Source of the DNA: Synechococcus sp. M16.1
GTDB lineage: Bacteria > Cyanobacteriota > Cyanobacteriia > PCC-6307 > Cyanobiaceae
Direction of reading: 5' to 3'
NCBI RefSeq assembly: GCF_014279895.1
Contig: NZ_CP047954.1
Location: 868,001-932,000 of the forward strand
Length of the DNA: 64,000 nt
The notes under the pieces were generated by a model. That model searched no databases and had not been told where the DNA came from. It was given only the letters and a program-made list of their open reading frames with translations. The translations under genes were made by a program, and so were the position numbers. Below are positions 55,824-64,000 of this stretch, piece by piece (within the stretch, counting starts at the first letter, position 1; the number at the start of each line of letters is the position of its first letter).

Positions 55824-56230
55824 GCGATTGGATTAGAAGCCAGTCTCCCCGGGATATCAACGAACAGCTGGGTCCATTGCAGCTGGCTTGGATTGGTGAT
55901 GCTGTGTGGGAGCTGCATCAACGGCTCCGCCATGGGTCGAGGCCAGGACGTTCTGACGACCTGCATCGCGCTGTCGTGGCTGATGTTCGTGCTGACGCCC
56001 AGTCCCGTTTGTTGAGCTGGCTGGAAGAACGCGAGCTCCTCTGCTCAGAAGAACTCGATCTGGTGCGGCGGGGTCGCAACAGTGCCGGGCGGGGGCCACG
56101 GCGCGCAGACGCTGCGGTTTATGGAAGGGCCACAGGGTTTGAGACAATGGTGGGCTGGCTGTTTCTGAACAATCCAGCCCGGCTTGCGGAGCTCTTCGAT
56201 CACTTGGAGCAAGCCGGATCCCACCCATAA
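55820..56230 (+). CDS. mrnC: Mini-ribonuclease III
   Basis: 136 residues from a TTG overlapping the STAS stop (TTGA). LAWIGDAVWELHQRLRHG carries the RNase III signature Glu/Asp region, then VADVRADAQSRLLSWLEERE and VRRGRNSAGRGPRRADAAVY, with GFETMVGWLFLNN as the second metal-binding Glu block. No dsRNA-binding domain, as usual for the family. Processes the 23S rRNA precursor. The methyltransferase downstream also acts on 23S rRNA, a functional link. Confidence 0.88.
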   Translation: MSDWIRSQSPRDINEQLGPLQLAWIGDAVWELHQRLRHGSRPGRSDDLHRAVVADVRADAQSRLLSWLEERELLCSEELDLVRRGRNSAGRGPRRADAAVYGRATGFETMVGWLFLNNPARLAELFDHLEQAGSHP

Positions 56231-56246
56231 CGTTGCCTCGCACACC

Positions 56247-57881
56247 ATGAGCCCTCGCTTTGAACGCCGCTCCAGCGGCCCATCCCGCGATGGCCGCTCG
56301 GGGCCAGGGGGAGGTGGGGGCGGTCGACCACCAGTAGGAAGGCCGGCGAGTGGGCGAGCATCCGCTGGCCGCTCCTCGATGGGGCGATCAGATAGCGGTC
56401 GCCCCATGCCCAGTAACCGTCGTTTCGATGGTGGTCGTTCCCCCTATGCCAAACCTGGGCGTGATGGCGGCGGATATCGCGAACGACGCGCTCCACGGGA
56501 TGGAGAGTGGGACCAGTCGCGAGGTGGTGACCGGCCCAGTAACCGCTTTGGTGAGCGTTCCGGTGATCGACCCGGTTATCGGTTCAAGGAGCGGTCTGGG
56601 GATCGTTTTGGTGATCGACAAGGTGATCGAACTGGAGAACGTTTCGGTGATCGCCCGAAAGACCGGTTCGGCAACCGTTCCCGTTCCTTCGACCGAGATC
56701 AGAATGCATCCCGTTCGGGCTCTCAAGACGAACGCTCAGGGCCTGGACGTTTTCGCGATCGCAACGATCGGTACGCCGACCGCCGTCGCTCCGGGGATGA
56801 GCGGCGCCAACCGTCCCAGCGCTCCAGATCTCGTTTCGATGAGGCTCGTCCTCAGCGGCCGGATGCAGCCCCGGAGGCTGCAGCGGCCACCCCGCCAGCG
56901 GACGATCTGATCTGGGGGCGTCATGCCACCCAGGCCGCGTTGGAGGCCGGACGCCCCATCCATCGCATCTGGTGCACTGCTGAGATGCGCAGTGCCTCCA
57001 AATTCCTCCAGCTTCTGCGCGATGCCAAGGCCTCGGGCGTTCTCGTGGAAGAGGTGACCTGGGCCCGGCTGGGACAGATCACAGGTGGGTCCGTTCATCA
57101 GGGCATCGCCTTGCAGACGGCTGCGGCGGAAACCCTTGATCTCGACAGCCTCATCGAGGGCTGCTCGGATCTGGGGGAACCCCCCTTGTTGGTGGCCTTG
57201 GACGGTGTCACCGACCCCCACAACCTTGGGGCGGTTGTTCGCTCCGCTGAGGCCATGGGAGCCCATGGTGTGGTGATCCCCCAGCGCCGCAGTGCTGGCT
57301 TGACCGGTTCCGCCGCCAAGGTGGCCGCCGGAGCCCTTGAACACCTGCCGGTGGCACGTGTGGTCAACCTCAATCGCTCCCTGGAAAAGCTCAAAGATGC
57401 CGGCTACAGGGTGGTGGGCCTTGCCGCTGAAGGGGATGTGACCCTCACCGATGTCGACCTCAGTGGGCCGATGGTGCTGGTCACCGGATCCGAGGACCAG
57501 GGCCTGTCGCTGATGACCCGGCGCCATTGCGACCAGTTGGTTCGCATCCCGCTGCGGGGCATCACACCGAGCCTCAATGCTTCCGTCGCCACAGCCCTTT
57601 GCGTCTATGAAGTGGCACGGCGCAACTGGATGAAGGACATTCACGGCCAGGCACCGTCGCCGCCGATTAGGAGGCCCAAACTTGCCGGTGCTGAATCGCC
57701 TGTTGTGGCTGAACAACCTGTTTCGTCTGAACAGCCCGCTTCGCCTGCACAGCTTGCTACGCCCGAACAGCCTGAAGCTCCTGTTGAGAAGGCCCCGGAA
57801 CAGCGGATTGACCTGGATCTGAACCCATCGCAGCCGGATGCTGCCCTGCCGTTCGATCAGAACATCCAGCTATCTCCCTGA
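56247..57881 (+). CDS. rlmB: SpoU/TrmH-family 23S rRNA 2'-O-methyltransferase with long disordered N-terminus
   Basis: 544 residues from the ATG at 56247. Residues about 1-215 are a low-complexity Arg/Gly/Asp/Ser region with repeated GDR and FGDR units (GERFGDRPKDRFGNRSRSFD). Residues about 225-475 form the RlmB-like enzyme: IWGRHATQAALEAG, DPHNLGAVVRSAEAMGAHGV, LVTGSEDQGLSLMTRR and SLNASVATALCVYEVAR (the trefoil-knot SAM site). A Glu/Pro/Gln repeat tail follows. Predicted to methylate the ribose of a guanosine in 23S rRNA. The N-terminal extension is far longer than in E. coli RlmB (about 243 residues in all). Confidence 0.9.
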   Translation: MSPRFERRSSGPSRDGRSGPGGGGGGRPPVGRPASGRASAGRSSMGRSDSGRPMPSNRRFDGGRSPYAKPGRDGGGYRERRAPRDGEWDQSRGGDRPSNRFGERSGDRPGYRFKERSGDRFGDRQGDRTGERFGDRPKDRFGNRSRSFDRDQNASRSGSQDERSGPGRFRDRNDRYADRRRSGDERRQPSQRSRSRFDEARPQRPDAAPEAAAATPPADDLIWGRHATQAALEAGRPIHRIWCTAEMRSASKFLQLLRDAKASGVLVEEVTWARLGQITGGSVHQGIALQTAAAETLDLDSLIEGCSDLGEPPLLVALDGVTDPHNLGAVVRSAEAMGAHGVVIPQRRSAGLTGSAAKVAAGALEHLPVARVVNLNRSLEKLKDAGYRVVGLAAEGDVTLTDVDLSGPMVLVTGSEDQGLSLMTRRHCDQLVRIPLRGITPSLNASVATALCVYEVARRNWMKDIHGQAPSPPIRRPKLAGAESPVVAEQPVSSEQPASPAQLATPEQPEAPVEKAPEQRIDLDLNPSQPDAALPFDQNIQLSP

Positions 57882-57904
57882 AAACAGCGCGGTTGAACAA
57901 GATC

Positions 57905-57923
57905 TCGGGGCACAATGCCCCGA
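57905..57923. terminator. Hairpin between rlmB and the DUF1816 gene
   Basis: Perfect TCGGGGC/GCCCCGA arms around ACAAT. No T-run. The ATG at 57915 lies inside it, which favours the ATG at 57939 as the DUF1816 start. Confidence 0.4.
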
Positions 57924-57938
57924 CGTCCTGTTCATCCC

Positions 57939-58184
57939 ATGAGTCCCCTGATTCGGCCTCTGCGCAGCCTTGCCAATGGCTTTGGAGTCGCTTGGTGGGC
58001 TCGCGTTCAGACGTCAGGCCCTGATGTGACCTACTGGTTCGGACCTTTCATCACCCGCAAGGGGCTGGAGAGCGAGCTCAGTGCCTTCCTGGACGACGTC
58101 AAGTCGGAGCAACCCCAGTCGATTAGCCATTCCCTGCTGCGGACCCGGCGCTCCGAGCCCCTCACTATCTCAGCTGAGGGCTGA
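57939..58184 (+). CDS. DUF1816 family protein
   Basis: 81 residues from the ATG at 57939. Core [20 protein letters not shown] with [20 protein letters not shown] is the DUF1816 pattern, a short cyanobacterial domain also found near phycobilisome linker-like (CpcD) folds. Soluble; no function assigned. gatA starts 43 bases later. Confidence 0.85.
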   Translation: MSPLIRPLRSLANGFGVAWWARVQTSGPDVTYWFGPFITRKGLESELSAFLDDVKSEQPQSISHSLLRTRRSEPLTISAEG

Positions 58185-58227
58185 TCCTGCGGCTGATAGC
58201 GTCCTTGCTGCAATGGATCGCAGGGAC

Positions 58228-59688
58228 ATGACGATCAGCGCGTGGCGTCAGCAACTGCAGAGCGGCGAGGTGTCCTCCCGCGAGCTCGTTGATCAGCACC
58301 TCAAGCGGCTCGAAAGTTCTGAGCCTTCGCTGAACGCCTTTGTTGAAGTCACGGCCGATCAGGCCCGTGCTGAGGCGTCCCGCATTGATGAAGCCCGGGC
58401 CGCCGGCGAGACGCTCGGCCCCCTGGCGGGATTGCCGCTGGCCATCAAGGACAACCTCTGCACCAAAGGTGTTCGCACCACCTGTTCCAGCCGCATGCTC
58501 GAGCAGTTCGTGCCGCCCTACGAATCCACGGTCACCGAGCGGCTCTGGCAGGCCGGTGGTGTGTTGGTGGGCAAGACAAATCTGGATGAGTTCGCCATGG
58601 GTGGCTCAACCGAAACGTCCGCATTCGGGGCCACACAGAACCCCTGGAACACCGCCCATGTGCCGGGTGGAAGCTCCGGTGGCAGTGCAGCGGCCGTCGC
58701 CGCTGGCAGTTGCGTCGCTTCGCTTGGTTCCGACACCGGTGGCTCCATCCGCCAACCGGCGTCGTTCTGTGGTGTGGTGGGCCTCAAGCCCACCTACGGC
58801 CGCGTCAGCCGTTGGGGCCTGGTGGCCTTCGCCAGCTCTCTGGATCAGGTGGGACCCTTCGCCGGCAGCGTTGCTGATGTGGCTGAACTGCTCCAGGTGA
58901 TCGCCGGGCCCGACCCCCGCGATTCCACCTGCCTTGATGCAGCTGTTCCCGATTTCAGCGCCGGCCTCAACCAGTCCATCAAGGGGCTCAAGGTGGGTGT
59001 GATCAAGGAGTGCTTCGATGCCGAAGGCCTCGACCCTGAGGTGAAGGCATCGGTGCAGGCCTCTGCTGCCCAGCTGGAGGCTCTCGGTGCTGAACTGGTG
59101 GAGGTGAGCTGCCCCCGGTTCAACGACGGCATCGCCACCTACTACGTGATCGCACCATCGGAGGCGTCGGCCAACCTGGCGCGGTACGACGGTGTCAAAT
59201 ACGGCTTCCGTGCCGAAGACGCCGAGAGCCTTGCCGCGATGACGGCGCGAAGCCGTGCTGAAGGATTCGGCGCTGAGGTGCAACGGCGAATCCTGATCGG
59301 CACCTACGCCCTGTCCGCCGGATATGTCGATGCCTACTACAAAAAGGCGCAGCAGGTGCGCACCCTGATCCGGCGGGATTTTGATGCGGCCTTCCAGAGT
59401 GTTGATGTGCTGCTGACGCCAACAGCGCCGTCCACGGCCTTCAAGGCTGGTGCCCACGCCGACGACCCGCTGGCGATGTATCTGGCTGACCTGCTGACGA
59501 TTCCGGTCAACCTGGCTGGACTTCCGGCCATCAGTGTTCCCTGTGGATTCAGCGCGGCGGGTCTGCCGATCGGGATGCAGCTGATCGGCAATGTGTTGGA
59601 TGAACCGCGTCTGCTTCAGGTGGCGCATCAGTACGAGCAGGCCGCTCAGGTGTTTGCGTCACGCCCGGAAGCTGCACTGGTTCCCTGA
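58228..59688 (+). CDS. gatA: Glutamyl-tRNA(Gln) amidotransferase subunit A
   Basis: 486 residues from the ATG at 58228 (58213 possible). The amidase signature has the catalytic Lys in [18 protein letters not shown], the cis-Ser in [17 protein letters not shown], and the nucleophilic Ser in [20 protein letters not shown]. Converts Glu-tRNA(Gln) to Gln-tRNA(Gln) with GatB and GatC, replacing glutaminyl-tRNA synthetase. gatB and gatC are not in the window. Confidence 0.95.
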   Translation: MTISAWRQQLQSGEVSSRELVDQHLKRLESSEPSLNAFVEVTADQARAEASRIDEARAAGETLGPLAGLPLAIKDNLCTKGVRTTCSSRMLEQFVPPYESTVTERLWQAGGVLVGKTNLDEFAMGGSTETSAFGATQNPWNTAHVPGGSSGGSAAAVAAGSCVASLGSDTGGSIRQPASFCGVVGLKPTYGRVSRWGLVAFASSLDQVGPFAGSVADVAELLQVIAGPDPRDSTCLDAAVPDFSAGLNQSIKGLKVGVIKECFDAEGLDPEVKASVQASAAQLEALGAELVEVSCPRFNDGIATYYVIAPSEASANLARYDGVKYGFRAEDAESLAAMTARSRAEGFGAEVQRRILIGTYALSAGYVDAYYKKAQQVRTLIRRDFDAAFQSVDVLLTPTAPSTAFKAGAHADDPLAMYLADLLTIPVNLAGLPAISVPCGFSAAGLPIGMQLIGNVLDEPRLLQVAHQYEQAAQVFASRPEAALVP

Positions 59689-59758
59689 TCTGCGCCACAT
59701 ATGGGGGGTTGTGTTCCCCCTGAACGCTGGATCTTGCGTCGGGTCCTAGTCTGACCCC

Positions 59759-62700
59759 ATGGCTTTCGTTCCTCTCCACAACCACAGCGACTACAGCCTT
59801 CTGGACGGTGCGTCGCAGTTGCCGGCCATGGTGGAGCGGGCGAAGCAGCTGGGCATGCCTGCCATCGCCCTGACGGATCACGGCGTGATGTACGGCGCGA
59901 TTGAGCTGCTGAAGCTCTGTCAGGGTTCAGATCTCAAGCCGATCATCGGCAATGAGATGTATGTGATCAATGGGTCCATTGACGACCCACAACCCAAGAA
60001 AGAGAAGCGATATCACCTGGTGGTGCTGGCGAAAAACGCCACCGGTTACCGCAATCTGGTGAAGCTCACCAGCATCAGCCACCTGCGGGGGATGCGGGGA
60101 CGCGGGATTTTCTCCCGTGCCTGCATCGACAAGGAACTGCTGAAGCAACACAGCGAAGGCCTGATCATCGCCACGGCCTGCCTCGGCGGTGAGATCGCCC
60201 AGGCGATTCTGCGGGGTCGCCCCGATGTGGCTCGCAAGGTGGCGGCTTGGTATCAGGAGGTGTTCGGCGACGACTACTACCTCGAAATCCAGGATCACGG
60301 ATCCCCGGAAGATCGGATCGTCAACGTTGAGATCGTCAAAATTGCCAAGGAACTCGGCATCCAGATCGTTGCCACCAACGATGCCCACTACCTGAGCAAG
60401 CAGGACGTTGAAGCCCACGACGCCTTGCTTTGCGTGCTCACCGGCAAGCTGATCACCGATGAGAAGCGGCTGCGTTACACCGGCACTGAATACATCAAAA
60501 CCGAAGAGGAGATGGGCCTTCTCTTCGGGGATCACCTCGAGCCTGAGGTGGTTCAGGAGGCGATCGCCAACACCGTCAAGGTGGCCAAGAAGGTGGAGCC
60601 TTACGACATTCTCGGGCGCTATCAAATGCCCCGATTCCCGATTCCCGAGGGCCATACCCCCGTCAGCTACCTGAGGGAGGTGACCGAGCAGGGATTACGG
60701 GATCGGCTCGAGCTCAGCCCTGATGCTGCCTTGCCCGACGACTATGCCGAGCGCATGGCCCATGAGCTCAAGATCATGGAGCAGATGGGATTTCCCACTT
60801 ACTTCCTGGTGGTCTGGGATTACATCCGTTTTGCCCGGGAACAGAACATTCCCGTCGGTCCGGGTCGTGGCTCCGCTGCAGGGTCGCTCGTCGCGTATTG
60901 CCTGGGGATCACCAACATCGATCCGATCACCAACTGCCTGCTGTTCGAGCGCTTCCTCAATCCGGAACGCAAGTCGATGCCTGATATCGACACCGACTTC
61001 TGCATCGAGCGTCGTGGTGAGGTGATCGACTACGTCACCGAACGCTACGGCGAGGACAAGGTGGCGCAGATCATCACCTTCAACCGGATGACCTCCAAGG
61101 CGGTTTTGAAGGATGTGGCCCGGGTGCTCGACATTCCCTACGGGGATGCCGACCGTCTGGCGAAGCTGATCCCGGTGGTTCGCGGCAAGCCCGCCAAGCT
61201 CAAGGCGATGATCGGCGCGGAATCACCCAACCCCGAGTTCCGCGAGAAGTACGAGGCGGATCCAACGGTGAAGCGTTGGGTGGACATGGCAATGCGGATT
61301 GAAGGCACCAACAAAACCTTCGGTGTTCACGCAGCTGGTGTGGTCATCGCCGCTGATCCCCTCGACGAACTGGTGCCGTTGCAGCGCAACAACGATGGTC
61401 AGGTGATCACGCAGTACTTCATGGAAGACGTGGAATCCATGGGTCTGTTGAAGATGGATTTCTTGGGGTTGAAGAACCTCACGATGATCGAAAAGACCCT
61501 CGAACTGGTGGAGGTGAGCAGTGGCACCCGTGTCGATCCCGACAAATTGCCGCCCCAGGATGAAGAGACCTTTGCCCTTTTGGCGAGAGGTGATCTGGAG
61601 GGGATCTTCCAGTTGGAATCCAGCGGAATGCGGCAGATCGTGCGTGATCTCAAGCCGTCATCCCTGGAAGACATCTCCTCGATCCTTGCCCTCTACAGAC
61701 CGGGGCCTCTCGATGCTGGCCTGATTCCCAAATTCATCAACCGCAAGCACGGCCGGGAGGCGATCGATTTCGCCCACGCGATTCTTGAGCCGATCCTGTC
61801 CGAGACCTACGGGATCATGGTGTACCAGGAACAGATCATGCGGATCGCACAGGATCTGGCCGGTTACTCCCTGGGTCAGGCCGATCTGCTCCGGCGGGCG
61901 ATGGGCAAGAAAAAAGTGTCTGAGATGCAGAAGCACCGCGGCATCTTCGTTCAGGGTGCTGGAGAGCGCGGCGTTGATGAAAAGGTCGCCGACGAACTGT
62001 TCGATCAGATGGTTCTCTTCGCTGAATACTGCTTCAACAAGAGCCATTCCACGGCCTATGGCGCCGTTACTTACCAGACGGCTTACCTGAAAGCGCACTA
62101 CCCGGTCGCTTACATGGCGGCCCTGCTCACGGTGAACGCCGGAGCGGCCGACAAAGTGCAGCGCTACATCTCCAATTGCAATGCGATGGGGATTGAGGTG
62201 ATGCCCCCGGATGTGAATGCCTCGCTCACGGATTTCACCCCCAATGGCGATCGGATCCTGTTCGGCCTGTCCGCCGTTCGCAACCTTGGTGATGGTGCGA
62301 TCCGTCAATTGATCGCCGCCCGCGATAGTGATGGCCCCTTCCGTTCCCTGGCGGACCTCTGTGACCGGATCCCGTCCTCGGTGCTCAACCGCCGTGCTCT
62401 GGAGTCGTTGATTCACTGCGGTGCCCTGGATGCCATGGATCCGCAGGCCAACCGTGCTCAGTTGATGGCAGATCTTGATCTGCTGCTCGACTGGGCCTCC
62501 TCACGGGCCAAAGATCGAGACAGCGGCCAGGGCAACCTCTTTGATCTGATGGCTCCAGCCGCCGATGCCGATGGGCCGGCGGATCTCAGCCATGCACCCA
62601 AGGCGGCGCCGGTGCCGGACTATCCCCCAACGGAAAAGCTTCGTCTCGAAAAAGATCTGGTGGGCTTCTACCTCTCCGATCACCCACTCAAACAGCTCAC

Positions 62701-63277
62701 ACCCTCGTCGAAGTTGCTGGCCCCCATCGGCCTGGGTTCCCTGGAGGAACAGCCCGACAAAGCCAAGGTGAGTGCCATTGCGATGGTGGCTGAAATGCGC
62801 CAGGTCACCACCCGTAAGGGCGATCGCATGGCGATCCTGCAGCTTGAGGATCTCACTGGAAGTTGCGAAGCGGTGGTGTTTCCCAAGAGTTACGCGCGCC
62901 TCGCAGATCACCTGATGGCTGAAGCCCGCCTTTTGGTGTGGGCTGGGGTCGACCGGCGTGACGAGCGCGTGCAGCTGATCATTGACGACTGCCGTGCCGT
63001 CGATGAGCTCAATCTGCTGCTGGTTCATCTCCCCTCCGATCAGGCCAGCGACATCGCCATTCAGCACAAGCTGCGGGAATGCCTGAACCAACATCGCCCT
63101 GAGCGTGATGAGCTGGGCGTCAAGGTGCCTGTGGTGGCCGAGGTGTGCCACGGCGACAGTGTTCGCTATGTGCGTCTCGGTTCCCAGTTCTGCGTCAAAG
63201 ACGTTGATGCAGCGATCGCGTCACTGCGCACCCAGTCCTTTGAAGCCCGGTGCAGCGACCGTCTGGTGCTCACCTGA
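59759..63277 (+). CDS. dnaE: DNA polymerase III alpha subunit, intein-free
   Basis: 1172 residues. The PHP domain starts [20 protein letters not shown]. The polymerase core has [37 protein letters not shown] (catalytic Asp residues) and [18 protein letters not shown], with IYQEQ-type [20 protein letters not shown]. The OB-fold near residues 995-1070 includes [20 protein letters not shown]. Replicative polymerase. In many cyanobacteria this gene is split by an intein at EY/CFN; here [14 protein letters not shown] is continuous (junction at 62029/62030). Confidence 0.96.
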   Translation: MAFVPLHNHSDYSLLDGASQLPAMVERAKQLGMPAIALTDHGVMYGAIELLKLCQGSDLKPIIGNEMYVINGSIDDPQPKKEKRYHLVVLAKNATGYRNLVKLTSISHLRGMRGRGIFSRACIDKELLKQHSEGLIIATACLGGEIAQAILRGRPDVARKVAAWYQEVFGDDYYLEIQDHGSPEDRIVNVEIVKIAKELGIQIVATNDAHYLSKQDVEAHDALLCVLTGKLITDEKRLRYTGTEYIKTEEEMGLLFGDHLEPEVVQEAIANTVKVAKKVEPYDILGRYQMPRFPIPEGHTPVSYLREVTEQGLRDRLELSPDAALPDDYAERMAHELKIMEQMGFPTYFLVVWDYIRFAREQNIPVGPGRGSAAGSLVAYCLGITNIDPITNCLLFERFLNPERKSMPDIDTDFCIERRGEVIDYVTERYGEDKVAQIITFNRMTSKAVLKDVARVLDIPYGDADRLAKLIPVVRGKPAKLKAMIGAESPNPEFREKYEADPTVKRWVDMAMRIEGTNKTFGVHAAGVVIAADPLDELVPLQRNNDGQVITQYFMEDVESMGLLKMDFLGLKNLTMIEKTLELVEVSSGTRVDPDKLPPQDEETFALLARGDLEGIFQLESSGMRQIVRDLKPSSLEDISSILALYRPGPLDAGLIPKFINRKHGREAIDFAHAILEPILSETYGIMVYQEQIMRIAQDLAGYSLGQADLLRRAMGKKKVSEMQKHRGIFVQGAGERGVDEKVADELFDQMVLFAEYCFNKSHSTAYGAVTYQTAYLKAHYPVAYMAALLTVNAGAADKVQRYISNCNAMGIEVMPPDVNASLTDFTPNGDRILFGLSAVRNLGDGAIRQLIAARDSDGPFRSLADLCDRIPSSVLNRRALESLIHCGALDAMDPQANRAQLMADLDLLLDWASSRAKDRDSGQGNLFDLMAPAADADGPADLSHAPKAAPVPDYPPTEKLRLEKDLVGFYLSDHPLKQLTPSSKLLAPIGLGSLEEQPDKAKVSAIAMVAEMRQVTTRKGDRMAILQLEDLTGSCEAVVFPKSYARLADHLMAEARLLVWAGVDRRDERVQLIIDDCRAVDELNLLLVHLPSDQASDIAIQHKLRECLNQHRPERDELGVKVPVVAEVCHGDSVRYVRLGSQFCVKDVDAAIASLRTQSFEARCSDRLVLT

Positions 63278-63292
63278 TCGTCTGACCAGGAG

Positions 63293-63320
63293 GTCCTGAT
63301 CCACAGAACTGGATCAGGAC
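63293..63320. terminator. Perfect 10-bp hairpin between convergent genes
   Basis: GTCCTGATCC/GGATCAGGAC around an 8-base loop, just after dnaE and overlapping the end of the PAM68-like gene. No T-run, but position suggests bidirectional attenuation or termination. Confidence 0.5.
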
Positions 63321-63727
63321 TTCGATTGCTCTTGCTGCTGCTTTTGGGCCCGGATCGACTCCTTCATCCGCTGAATGTTCGGCTTGAAGTTCTCGAAGCC
63401 GAGCAGAGAACCCGGTTCGGGATCCCAGCTGGCGGTCAACACGCCAACGCTGAGGCCTACCAGACCCAGGAGGAAAAACAGGCCGGAGCCAGTCAGCGTG
63501 AGCCCTGGAGCGATATCGGCGATGCCACGGGTGACGACGAAATAACTGCCAACAAAAACTCCCATCCCAGCGAGGGACGGGAGTCCTGTGAACACAGCAA
63601 CCCGACGAGCCATCCGATCGGCCACGTAGCGAGGAATGGCTTCCTGCCTAGGCGTCCCTGAAGCAGGCTTGTTTCCCTTCCCAGACCCTTTGGGCTCAAA
63701 GGGGAGGGCGTTGCGTTGCTCAGGCAT
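63314..63727 (-). CDS. PAM68-like protein (DUF3464)
   Basis: 137 residues. Basic N-terminus (LPFEPKGSGKGNKPASGTPR; AIPRYVADRMARRVAVFTGL), two transmembrane helices (SLAGMGVFVGSYFVV and LFFLLGLVGLSVGVL), and the conserved end WDPEPGSLLGFENFKPNIQR. In plants PAM68 and in cyanobacteria its homologue assist photosystem II assembly at the thylakoid. Its start lies 12 bases downstream of the rpsO stop, so they are probably co-transcribed. Confidence 0.88.
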   Translation of the reverse strand: MPEQRNALPFEPKGSGKGNKPASGTPRQEAIPRYVADRMARRVAVFTGLPSLAGMGVFVGSYFVVTRGIADIAPGLTLTGSGLFFLLGLVGLSVGVLTASWDPEPGSLLGFENFKPNIQRMKESIRAQKQQQEQSKS

Positions 63728-63739
63728 GGGGGACGTCGA

Positions 63740-64000
63740 TCAGCCGCGGATGCCCAGTTTGGCGATCGTGTCGGCGTAGCGTTGCTCGCTCTTGCTGCGC
63801 ATGTAGCTCAGCAGGCGCTTGCGGCGGCCAATCATCTTGAGCAGCCCCTGCCGTGAGGAGAAGTCATGGATGTTGTTCTGCAGGTGGCTGCTGAGACGGT
63901 TGATCCGCTCACTCAGCATGGCCACCTGGACCTCGGCAGAACCGGTGTCGGTGCCGTGGGTCTGGTGGGTGTTGATCAGCTGCTGCTTCTCGGTGGTATC
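63740..64000 (-). CDS. rpsO: Ribosomal protein S15 (N-terminus outside the window)
   Basis: The frame runs off the right edge, so the first few residues are missing. The visible part [20 protein letters not shown], then [20 protein letters not shown] and [20 protein letters not shown] is S15. It binds 16S rRNA helices 20-22 in the 30S platform. The PAM68-like gene follows 12 bases later. Confidence 0.95.
   Translation of the reverse strand, partial: DTTEKQQLINTHQTHGTDTGSAEVQVAMLSERINRLSSHLQNNIHDFSSRQGLLKMIGRRKRLLSYMRSKSEQRYADTIAKLGIRG

Overview
The window looks like the chromosome of a marine picocyanobacterium of the Synechococcus/Cyanobium type. Coding density and G+C are high. It carries phylloquinone genes (menD, menB), glycogen synthase, a solanesyl-diphosphate synthase, cyanobacteria-restricted families (DUF760, DUF1350, DUF1816, DUF4278, DUF4336, PAM68-like) and a phosphate-stress cluster (two pstS genes plus a PtrA-type Crp regulator). 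Many very small, mostly single-helix membrane proteins are also typical of this group. The strain itself cannot be named from sequence alone.

Layout. 1-13.4 kb: a left region rich in microproteins, with a DUF2130 gene cut by the window edge, a GH57-type enzyme, an MIF-family protein, an SDR oxidoreductase, a DnaJ-domain protein, a lone ParA-like ATPase and a carotenoid-oxidoreductase-like flavoprotein. 13.6-15.0 kb: a fusion of an aspartic-protease-like domain to a RimK-type ATP-grasp ligase. 15.18-21.77 kb: a gene-poor, degraded genomic island between two 80-bp direct repeats. It holds an integrase C-terminal remnant, a sigma-70 factor, paralogous tiny proteins and several broken genes. 21.75-48.8 kb: dense housekeeping genes: DUF4336, DUF760, lepB, menD-menB, a nonsense-interrupted L,D-transpeptidase, glgA, murF, glmU, an MnmC-like methyltransferase, aroA, ubiD-like, comB-like, nitrilase, cell-wall amidase, murI, sds, a HAD phosphatase, acs, DUF1350, peroxiredoxin Q, an exonuclease, pstS-pstS and ptrA. 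48.9-64 kb: tRNA-Pro(GGG), msrA, an ABC exporter, trpD, carA, a STAS protein, mini-RNase III, an rlmB-type methyltransferase with a very long disordered N-terminus, DUF1816, gatA, an intein-free dnaE, a PAM68-like protein and rpsO (cut by the window edge).

How the parts work together. Peptidoglycan functions cluster (glmU, murF, murI, amidase, broken YkuD). Start/stop overlaps show several translationally coupled runs: menD-menB, glgA-28683-murF, amidase-murI, STAS-mini-RNase III and peroxiredoxin-DUF1350. The pstS-pstS-ptrA segment forms a phosphate-acquisition module; TTAA-type repeats at about 11-bp spacing lie before the second pstS. The most unusual region is the 6.6-kb island, where an integrase fragment touches one repeat and gene decay can be read directly (tetranucleotide-repeat frameshift, lost start codon, in-frame stop).
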